Shown: positions 57,010-64,000 of the stretch, piece by piece
Numbering within the stretch: position 1 is the first letter of the stretch
How the letters are laid out: every line of letters starts with the position of its first letter
Source: Paraburkholderia fungorum
GTDB lineage: Bacteria; Pseudomonadota; Gammaproteobacteria; Burkholderiales; Burkholderiaceae
Assembly: GCF_902833645.1 (NCBI RefSeq)
Contig: NZ_CADFGE010000010.1
Location: 1 to 64,000 of the forward strand
DNA length: 64,000 bases
Direction of reading: 5' to 3'
Program-made: the position numbers and the translations under genes
The notes under the pieces: generated by a model
What the model was told of the DNA's origin: nothing
Seen by the model: only the letters and a program-made list of their open reading frames with translations
Database searches by the model: none

Positions 57010-59319
57010 CTACCGGGCCGCGCGCCACGCCTCCTCAATTCGCGCGGCCAGACCGGAGTCGCGTTGCGTCGGCGTCGCGATCGCCTGCAGCAGCACGGCG
57101 CGCGCGCCGATCACCTCCACCCGTTCACGCGCGCGCGTAATCGCCGTGTACACGAGTTCGCGCGACAACACGCGGCTGAATGCCGACGGCAGCATCAGCA
57201 CCGCATGCTGGAACTCCGAGCCTTGCGACTTATGAACCGTAAGCGCGAATGCCGTATCGTGCGGCGGCAGCGCCGCCGGCGACACGGCTCGCAGACCGCC
57301 GTCACCCGTGCGGAAATACACGCGCAACGCGCCGCCCGCGCCCGGCAGCGCAATCCCAATGTCGCCGTTGAACAGACCCAGCGCATAGTCGTTGCGCGTG
57401 ACCATAACGGGCCGTCCGGCGAACCATTGAGCGCCCACCGCCAGCGTCACACCCGCCGAGCGCCGCACCTGCGCGGCCATCGCGGCATTCACCTGATCGA
57501 CGCCGCGCGGTCCCGAACGCGTCGCGCACAGAATTCGAAAGCGGTTTAGTGCATCGAAGAGCGGCGACGGGTCTGGCGTATCGGTGGCTAACGCTTCAGC
57601 AAGCGCCTGCGCATACGCCGCGAAACCCGCGGCAAGCCGTGTGACCGTGCGCTCGGCGAGGCTCACATGGGTGTCTTCGTACAGCGCCGCTGCACAGGGT
57701 TCGGCAGGGTCGATGCGCAGAGCGTCGAGCGCGGCGCCCGCCGCACCGTTGCGAATCGCAAGCGACAAACGGCCGATCGGCGATTCGAGGCCAAATCGAT
57801 AGTTGCGCTCGAGCCAGACGACGCAGTCGGCGAGCGGGTTTTGTGCAAGCGCGGCCAAGGTCGCGGCAGAGCCTGATGCTGATGCCGCGGCCGCTGCTGA
57901 TTTCGCAGACGACGGTGCTCCGGCATCCGGCTCGGCGGTATTCGCAAAGAGATCGCCGCTGGGTGGTTCATCGAAGGCACCTTGCGCTTCGGTATGGGCA
58001 TCGGCATCGGCGAACAGATCGTCGGGCGACGCATCGAAAATGGCCGGCTCACCCGCGTGCGCGAAAAACCCGTCATGCCCTTCGGCAAGTCCGCTCGATG
58101 GACCCGGCAGCGCCTGCGACAACCGCGCCGCGTCAATACCGAGCGCCCCGGCGATCCGCTGCAGTCCGTTTCGCGTAAAAGCGGGACGCGCGCTGAGTTC
58201 GGCAAATACCGCACCGGCCTCGACGGCGGCGAGCTGATCCTTGTCGCCCAGCATCACGAGACGCGTCTGCGGCGCAATCGCGTCGAGCAGATGTGCCGCC
58301 ATCGCGACGTCGATCATCGACGCCTCGTCGATCACGACGACGTCATAAGGCAGCGGATTATCGCGATGATGCCGGAAGCGCCCGCCCGGTCCGGACCCGA
58401 GCAAGCGATGCAAGGTGTACGACGTCTGCGGCAAGCGCGCCGCGAGTTCCGGCGGCAAATCGCCGGCACGGGCCAGCAAGGCTTCCTGCATCCGCTGGGC
58501 GGCCTTGCCGGTGGGCGCCGCCAAGGCAATCCGCAGATCGGCCCGCGCGTCCAGCAGGCACGCAAGCACACCAACTACGGTAGTCGTCTTGCCGGTGCCC
58601 GGGCCGCCGCTAACGATGGTCAAGCGCCCGGACAGCGCCATGACTGCCGCGACACGTTGCCAGTCGACCTCGTCGTCCCGCGGTGCGCCGAAGTAGCGCA
58701 ACAGACGTTCGTGTAATGCCTGGGCCGTCGTGTTCGTGGTCGCGGTTGTGGCGGCGCTCGGGGTCGTGTCCGCTCCTGCGCCGGAGCGCGCGTTCGCTGG
58801 CGCATTGGAATCGACACCGGCATAGGCCTCGGCGCCAGCTCCTCCCGCAGCACCCACAGCTTCGCGGACCCTCACCTGCTCCACCTGACCACCGCCCGCA
58901 TGCCCAACCAACGAGCGAGCAAGGCGCCGCTCGTAGTCGTAATAGCGTGCCAGATACAGCCGCCCTTGCCCGTCGATCACCAGCGGCCGCAACGCCGCCG
59001 CGCTCTGCGTGCCGTCGCTGACCATGCCGCTTGCGAACAGCGCCGCGCGCACCTCGGCGCTCGACCCATCGAAACGCCGTGCCAGCACGCCAAGCGGCAG
59101 ACACACGTGCCCTTCGGCAGTCGCGCGGCTCGCAGCGAAGGCGGCCCGCGCCGCCCACTTCACCGACTCGCCCGACGCACCGCCGCGGCGCGCCAGCGTG
59201 CCGATGCGGCGCGCGAACCCTTCGGCAAGCGCGGTGCTGAAATCGGCCGGCGCGGGTAGATTCACGCCGATGTCATCGAGCGCCGGCGGTGCGAAAGCGT
59301 CCCGCTCGAACGTGCTCAT
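57010..59319 (-). CDS. recD: RecBCD subunit RecD (5'-3' helicase)
   Basis: This 769-residue subunit is the fast 5'-3' helicase and regulator of the RecBCD nuclease. Walker A GGPGTGKT lies at 238-245, Walker B VVVIDEASM at 327-335, followed by GDKDQLAAVEAGAVFAEL. C-terminal motifs include ALTVHKSQGSEFQHAVL and LVYTAITRARERVEV. Two Ala/Thr/Asp-rich low-complexity segments (about 143-200 and 403-490) are inserted between conserved blocks, so it is longer than E. coli RecD. The start overlaps the recB stop as ATGA and follows GGAGGTG. Confidence 0.95.
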   Translation of the reverse strand: MSTFERDAFAPPALDDIGVNLPAPADFSTALAEGFARRIGTLARRGGASGESVKWAARAAFAASRATAEGHVCLPLGVLARRFDGSSAEVRAALFASGMVSDGTQSAAALRPLVIDGQGRLYLARYYDYERRLARSLVGHAGGGQVEQVRVREAVGAAGGAGAEAYAGVDSNAPANARSGAGADTTPSAATTATTNTTAQALHERLLRYFGAPRDDEVDWQRVAAVMALSGRLTIVSGGPGTGKTTTVVGVLACLLDARADLRIALAAPTGKAAQRMQEALLARAGDLPPELAARLPQTSYTLHRLLGSGPGGRFRHHRDNPLPYDVVVIDEASMIDVAMAAHLLDAIAPQTRLVMLGDKDQLAAVEAGAVFAELSARPAFTRNGLQRIAGALGIDAARLSQALPGPSSGLAEGHDGFFAHAGEPAIFDASPDDLFADADAHTEAQGAFDEPPSGDLFANTAEPDAGAPSSAKSAAAAASASGSAATLAALAQNPLADCVVWLERNYRFGLESPIGRLSLAIRNGAAGAALDALRIDPAEPCAAALYEDTHVSLAERTVTRLAAGFAAYAQALAEALATDTPDPSPLFDALNRFRILCATRSGPRGVDQVNAAMAAQVRRSAGVTLAVGAQWFAGRPVMVTRNDYALGLFNGDIGIALPGAGGALRVYFRTGDGGLRAVSPAALPPHDTAFALTVHKSQGSEFQHAVLMLPSAFSRVLSRELVYTAITRARERVEVIGARAVLLQAIATPTQRDSGLAARIEEAWRAAR

Positions 59320-62300
59320 GCGACACCTCCGATCATCGCCGCGTCGAGCAGCGCCACCAGTTCGAACGCGGGGCGCCGCATATGCACGCCCGCTGCCGCC
59401 CCGTCGCCGTCGCGCCACTGCGGACGAACGCCGCGCACGAACAGATAGAGATAGCCGCCGATATGCGTGTCGTAGGCGTAATCGCGCACCCGCGTTTTCA
59501 GATAGCGATGCAGCGCCACCGTGTAGAGCAGCGCCTGCAGGTGATACGCGTGGCTCGCCATGGCCGCTTCAAGCGGCGCCGCGGCGTAGTCGGCGGCCGT
59601 GTCGCCCAGATGGTTCGATTTCCAGTCGACGATCCAGAAACGTCCGTCGTACTCGACGATCATGTCGATAAATCCTTTGACGAAACCGCGCAACACGCCG
59701 GGTTCCAGCGCCACATCGGGATAGCCGTATTCGATCAGCAGTTCGCGCAACGCCGGAAAATCGAGCGAAGGCGCGGCAAACAGAAATTCAAGTTCGTTCA
59801 GACGCCGCTGCGGATTCAAGTTGGCAAGCGCCATACCGGGCACGAGCTCGGTGCTCACGACGTCCGCGATCAGCTTGTGCATCATGGCAGGCAAACGTAC
59901 CGCGAGTTCGGGCACAGCCGGCGCCGGGCGCTCGCGCAATGCGCCCCCGATGGCCTCCGGCCACGTCTGCGGATCGCTGAAATCCGCGAGTTCGAACATG
60001 CGGTGCAGACAGTCGCCCGCCGCCGCGCCGCGCGGAAAGGCGAGAATGTCGTCTTCCGCATAGGACGGCGCTTGCGGCACCAGCAACGGCAGAGGTGCGA
60101 GCACATCGGCGATCTCGTCGTGATCGGGCCGCACTTCTTCCACCGGCGTAGGCGCCTCCTCGGCTTTGCTGCCGGCGGCGATCAGGCCGCTGAAGCTCGC
60201 CATGCGCCACTGGTCGCGCAACGGCCGCCGGTTGGCACGCGCCTGCATTCGCGCGCCGCTATCCTGGAGGCTTTCCAACGGCACCCGGCGCCCCACCTCC
60301 GGCAACGGCTGCAGCGTGATCGGGCCGCCCGCAAGCGAGCGCCATCGTTCGGCCACGGCGACTTCGTCAGGCGGATCGGTGAGCCAATCGTCAAAGCTGT
60401 AGCCGCTGCCGCACACCAGCCAGTTCAGTACGCTGCGGCGAGACTCCCTGGTGGAGCGCGACGAAAGATAAGTCCCGGCAACCAGATAGCAGCGATACAC
60501 CGCGCGTGTCAGCGCCACATACACGAGCCGCGCCCGTTCTGCCGCCTGCTCGCGCACCGCATCACGTGACGCGCGTTCGGCCTCTTCGTCGTCGCAACCG
60601 TAGTGCAGCACGGCACCGCCAGTTTCGTCGTGATATTCGCGCGCATCGGGCAAGCCCGAGGATGGCGGCTCGCGCAGCGCGCCGTCGTTCAGAAACGGGC
60701 AGAACACAACCGCGTACTCCAGTCCTTTCGATTTGTGGACGGTGACGATCTGCACGAGGTTGCGATCCGACTCGAGCCGTAACTGCGCGTCTTCGCCGCC
60801 ACCTTGCGTGCGTTGCGCGGCGAGCCAGCGCAAAGTCGGTGCGATACCGGGTTGCGTGGCAGCACGTGCCTGCACGAGTTCGGCCAGATGATTCACGTTG
60901 GTCAGACGGCGCTCGCCGTCCGGTCCGGCCACCAGCCGTTGCGCGACTCGCAACTCGCGCATCAGCGTGCGCCACATCACCGCGAAGCCGCGCTCGTGCC
61001 ATAGCGTGCGATAGCGTGAGAAACGTTCGACCCAACCCATCGCGTCCGCGGCATGCGCGGGATCGTCGGCGGGCGCCGGCGCGTCGGCGACCTGCTCGAG
61101 ACGCCACAGCGCGGCAGCGTCGAGACCCAGCCAATCGGTGGCAAGCGCGGCGCGCAAACGCCGCAGATCGCCCGGCGTATCGACCGCGGCCAGCACCCGC
61201 TCGATCTGCTCGGCGTCGAGCGTCGCGAACACCGAGGCCTGCGCCAGTTCCACGCTGCCGACACCCCACGACGCCAGCACTCGCTTGATCAGACTGCCCT
61301 GTTTATGCGTTTGCACCAGCACCGCGATATTGCCCGGCGCGAGCGGCACCTCGCCGATCGTCACCGACCCTTCGCGCGCACCGCGCAGGAGCCGCACAAT
61401 CTCGGCCGCACACGCTTCGCTTGCTGCGCGTTGCGCGTCGCGTTTGGTCAGCGCCGCGTCGCCCTGCGGCAAGGTCCAGATGCGGAAGTCGCCCGCGCCT
61501 GCATCCGGTTCGGAGAAAGGCGGACGACGCCGCTCGCCGGCCCGCACCGGTTGATAGTCGAGACCGTCGAGCACGAAAGCCTGGGGATTCGCTTCGAATA
61601 GCCGGTTGCAGGCCTCGACGATCGGCGCGGTCGAACGCTGATTGACCGCCAGCGTGTAGCACGCCGAAGCCGCCTCGCGCGCCGCCAGATAGGTATGCAA
61701 ATCCGCCGCGCGGAAACTGTAGATCGCCTGCTTCGGATCGCCGACCAGAAACAGCGGCCCAGCCGGCGCGAAGATGCGGCTGAAAATCGCGAACTGCAAC
61801 GGATCGGTATCCTGAAACTCGTCGATCAGCGCAGCCGGATAACGCGTGCGCAAAGCATCGGCAAGCCAGGGATTGGCCGCGAGCGCCCGATACAGGTTGG
61901 ACAGCAGGTCGTCGAACGACACTACCCTGCGCGTGCGCTTGCGCGCCACCAGTTCGGCGGGCGCGTAATCGAGCCAGGTTTCGATAAGCGCAAGCCAGCG
62001 CGCGCGTTGCGTGGCTTCGGCCGCGACCACGGCCGCAGCCAGTGCCTCGGCCTGCTCGAAGAACGGATGCTCGGGCGGTTCGAATTTGACCTTGGTGGCC
62101 TTTTTCAACGCCGACGCGGTCAGCTTCAAGGCCGCTTTCGGCGGCGGCGCATGGCAATCGCCCTGCGCGAAGTATTCGGTCCACGCCGCGATCGCGGCAC
62201 TCACGAGATCGGGCTTATGCGAGGTCTTGCTCAGACGGTCCTGCGCTTGTCCAAGCAGGCTCACGATCGTGTCGCGCTCCGCCTGCCAGATTGCGCAAGC

Positions 62301-63011
62301 TGTATCGAAACGCGCCTGCGGATCGGCGTCGTTGCCGCCAGCATCGACCTTGCCCCAGCGCAGTTGCGCCAACGGCTTCTTCAAGCGCCGTGCGAGTTGC
62401 TCGTCGAGCGACGCGGGGCCGGCGCGTTTGGCCACGAGCCATGCCGCGAACGCGGGATGCGCATAGGCCACCGGTTCCACCTGCTCGCGCCAGAAATCGG
62501 CTGCCATTTCGAAACGCAACGCGGCGTCGTCGGCTTCCATTTCGAACGCGAACGGCATGGCCGCGGCGAACGGCGCTTCCTGCAAGGCCCGTTGACAGAA
62601 GGCGTGAATGGTGTGAATCGCGGCCTGGTCGAACGTGCGCAGCGCGCGCCGCACGACTTTCAACGCGCCCTCTCGATCAATGCCTCGCTCCGGCGCAAGC
62701 GTGGTTTCGAAGAGACGCTGGATAAACGGATCGCCGCCGTCGTCGTCCGCATCGATAGCCCGGTCCAGTTCCGCGAGCCGCCCGCGAATCCGCTCGTGCA
62801 ATTCCGCGGTCGCCGCCTTCGTAAAGGTTACGACCAGAATCTGGTCGGCGTTCAGATTCTTTTCAAGCAGCAGCCGCACGTACAACGCGCAGATGTTCCA
62901 GGTCTTGCCGGTTCCCGCCGACGCCTCGATCTGGTTGACGCCCTCGAGCGAACAGGCGAAGACATCGAGCTCCTGCGCAACCAGCGCGTGATGATGAACG
63001 GCGCCGCTCAT
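59316..63011 (-). CDS. recB: RecBCD subunit RecB (helicase-nuclease)
   Basis: This 1231-residue subunit combines a 3'-5' helicase with the single nuclease of the complex. Walker A ASAGTGKT lies near 30-37, followed by VVTFTKAATAELHERIRGRL, ALIDEFQDTDPLQFAIF and GDPKQAIYSFRAAD. The C-terminal nuclease domain retains the Asp/Lys motif IVDWKSNHLG and the HAYHLQALLYTVALHRYL stretch. The ATG at 63011 overlaps the recC stop as ATGA; a long frame to 63383 is rejected as it lies inside recC. It is transcribed as recC-recB-recD. Confidence 0.97.
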   Translation of the reverse strand: MSGAVHHHALVAQELDVFACSLEGVNQIEASAGTGKTWNICALYVRLLLEKNLNADQILVVTFTKAATAELHERIRGRLAELDRAIDADDDGGDPFIQRLFETTLAPERGIDREGALKVVRRALRTFDQAAIHTIHAFCQRALQEAPFAAAMPFAFEMEADDAALRFEMAADFWREQVEPVAYAHPAFAAWLVAKRAGPASLDEQLARRLKKPLAQLRWGKVDAGGNDADPQARFDTACAIWQAERDTIVSLLGQAQDRLSKTSHKPDLVSAAIAAWTEYFAQGDCHAPPPKAALKLTASALKKATKVKFEPPEHPFFEQAEALAAAVVAAEATQRARWLALIETWLDYAPAELVARKRTRRVVSFDDLLSNLYRALAANPWLADALRTRYPAALIDEFQDTDPLQFAIFSRIFAPAGPLFLVGDPKQAIYSFRAADLHTYLAAREAASACYTLAVNQRSTAPIVEACNRLFEANPQAFVLDGLDYQPVRAGERRRPPFSEPDAGAGDFRIWTLPQGDAALTKRDAQRAASEACAAEIVRLLRGAREGSVTIGEVPLAPGNIAVLVQTHKQGSLIKRVLASWGVGSVELAQASVFATLDAEQIERVLAAVDTPGDLRRLRAALATDWLGLDAAALWRLEQVADAPAPADDPAHAADAMGWVERFSRYRTLWHERGFAVMWRTLMRELRVAQRLVAGPDGERRLTNVNHLAELVQARAATQPGIAPTLRWLAAQRTQGGGEDAQLRLESDRNLVQIVTVHKSKGLEYAVVFCPFLNDGALREPPSSGLPDAREYHDETGGAVLHYGCDDEEAERASRDAVREQAAERARLVYVALTRAVYRCYLVAGTYLSSRSTRESRRSVLNWLVCGSGYSFDDWLTDPPDEVAVAERWRSLAGGPITLQPLPEVGRRVPLESLQDSGARMQARANRRPLRDQWRMASFSGLIAAGSKAEEAPTPVEEVRPDHDEIADVLAPLPLLVPQAPSYAEDDILAFPRGAAAGDCLHRMFELADFSDPQTWPEAIGGALRERPAPAVPELAVRLPAMMHKLIADVVSTELVPGMALANLNPQRRLNELEFLFAAPSLDFPALRELLIEYGYPDVALEPGVLRGFVKGFIDMIVEYDGRFWIVDWKSNHLGDTAADYAAAPLEAAMASHAYHLQALLYTVALHRYLKTRVRDYAYDTHIGGYLYLFVRGVRPQWRDGDGAAAGVHMRRPAFELVALLDAAMIGGVA

Positions 63012-64000
63012 GATGTGCTCCGCAGGTGCTGCAGCAGCGGTTTGAAGACGATCGAGGCAAGACTGCCGAACGGTTCGTCGAGCGTCAATGGCGTGCCGCG
63101 CAGGGCGATGCGCAAAGCAGGGTCGTCGGATTCGCCGCGCACACGATCGTTGATCCACACGCCCTGTGCCGCGGAATCGCTCTCGCTGATTTTCACCCAT
63201 GCGCTCTTCGGGAAAAAGCGCAGCGGCAGCCTGCGCCCGGCCCTGAACAGCGCGGCAAGCGGCGCAAGTTCGTCGAGCGGCGCGGCAACCGGCGTGAGTT
63301 CGAAGCTCTCGCCGCTGCCATGCCAGACCGTGCGGCGTGGGCCGTTCGGCTGCGCCGCGCAATAGACCAGATGCGCGAGCCACGCCGACAGATAGTCGCG
63401 CGCAGTCGCTTTGGCGTATCGGAAAATCACTTGTCCTGTTTCGGTCAGCAAATTCAAGGTGCCGTGCAGTTGCAGCGGTGTTTCGGCTGCTTTGCGGAGC
63501 GCCGCGTCGTGCGGGCCGAAAAGCGTATCGGCGATGTCAGCGCCAGCGGGCCAGCGCGGCTTGATATCGAGCACGAATGGCAACCGTTCGACACCCGATG
63601 CGACTTCGCGGCGCACGCTGTCGGCGAGTTGGCGTAGCGCGCCGAGTTCGCGCGAGCGCCATACCGCGCCGGTCGCGCCACCCGGCAATTCCGGGCTCGC
63701 CGCGGCGACGCGGCGTACCCGCTCAAACATACCGTCCTGGTCTTCAGCGCCGCTGTCCAGCAGCACCGGCAGGAGCCGCTCCGCCAACGCGTCACGGCCG
63801 GCCCAATCGAGTTCGAACGGCTCCGTATCGAGCAATTCGCCCTGCGCATCCGACAACACAATACCCAGCCGATCGCGCAACAATGCACGCGCCGGGTGAC
63901 GCCAGAAACGCACGAATTCGTCGAAGGCAACCGAGGCCGTGTCTTCAGCGGGCAACGGTTGATCGAAAAACGGCGCAGCGGCCGGATGCTGCGGCGCGGC
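63008..64000 (-). CDS. recC: RecBCD subunit RecC (C-terminal part, gene continues past the window)
   Basis: Only the last 330 or so residues are here; the frame is open to base 64000 and the start lies outside. RecC recognises Chi and splits the DNA strands. Visible C-terminal features are VAFDEFVRFWRHPARALLRDRLGI (near the left edge of the readable part), ERLPFVLDIKPRWPAG and SAWLAHLVYCAAQPNGP, typical of RecC. The stop overlaps the recB start by ATGA. No frameshift is seen in this part. Confidence 0.93.
   Translation of the reverse strand, partial: AAPQHPAAAPFFDQPLPAEDTASVAFDEFVRFWRHPARALLRDRLGIVLSDAQGELLDTEPFELDWAGRDALAERLLPVLLDSGAEDQDGMFERVRRVAAASPELPGGATGAVWRSRELGALRQLADSVRREVASGVERLPFVLDIKPRWPAGADIADTLFGPHDAALRKAAETPLQLHGTLNLLTETGQVIFRYAKATARDYLSAWLAHLVYCAAQPNGPRRTVWHGSGESFELTPVAAPLDELAPLAALFRAGRRLPLRFFPKSAWVKISESDSAAQGVWINDRVRGESDDPALRIALRGTPLTLDEPFGSLASIVFKPLLQHLRSTS

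Noticed and set aside
1..64000. tRNA, rRNA or CRISPR arrays
   Set aside because: I saw no T-loop signature with a matching acceptor stem, no rRNA sequence and no regularly spaced direct repeats. Subtle RNA genes could be missed by eye.

Overview
The window looks like a piece of the main chromosome of a Paraburkholderia/Burkholderia-type beta-proteobacterium. This rests on the high GC content, the rimP-nusA-infB-rbfA-truB, odhA-odhB-lpd-zapE and recCBD gene orders, the EmrCAB-type pump behind a MarR gene, and several DUF families (DUF2968, DUF3613, DUF2147) that I associate with Burkholderiaceae. The genus is inferred from gene content and protein style; no database was searched.

Layout. 1-549 has no convincing gene and may be part of a dispersed repeat. 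550-14457 (minus strand) is a nearly complete Tad/Flp pilus locus: flp, tadV, tadE, rcpC, rcpA, tadZ, tadA, tadB, tadC, tadD, a DUF3613 gene, tadG, a sigma-54 activator and a DUF2968 gene. The 59-codon flp gene is easy to miss. 14458-15115 is a divergent control region. 15116-20980 (plus) holds two paralogous low-complexity lipoproteins, a two-partner-secretion-type (TpsB/FhaC) outer-membrane translocator with no classical TpsA partner, and a DUF2147 protein. 21144-21593 is a stand-alone IS5-type transposase N-terminal domain (DUF4096). 21756-28824 is zapE and the 2-oxoglutarate dehydrogenase genes lpd, odhB and odhA. 29232-31058 is typA/bipA. 31375-36425 is a marR-oprM-emrA-emrB efflux operon.

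36549-43165 (minus) is the translation/transcription-factor cluster truB, rbfA, infB, nusA and rimP, with a strong terminator-like hairpin between infB and rbfA. 43696-46774 is rluB and scpB, both with long low-complexity extensions. 47162-49460 is a PLP aminotransferase and a LysR regulator. 49461-50267 contains a well-matched sigma-54 promoter with an NtrC-like upstream site, in front of a second stand-alone DUF4096 gene. 50603-56985 is accessory: small secreted proteins, a YdcF-like protein, a His-rich exported protein behind an OmpR/RstA-type repeat, an ABM-type monooxygenase, an EAL phosphodiesterase, ArfB and a VC0807-like membrane protein. 57010-64000 is recD, recB and the 3' part of recC, joined by ATGA overlaps.

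The most unusual parts are the lipoprotein/TpsB cluster facing the Tad locus, and the DUF4096 gene under an apparent NtrC/sigma-54 control region. Many genes have several in-frame starts; where a Shine-Dalgarno or an ATGA overlap decided the start, the entry says so.
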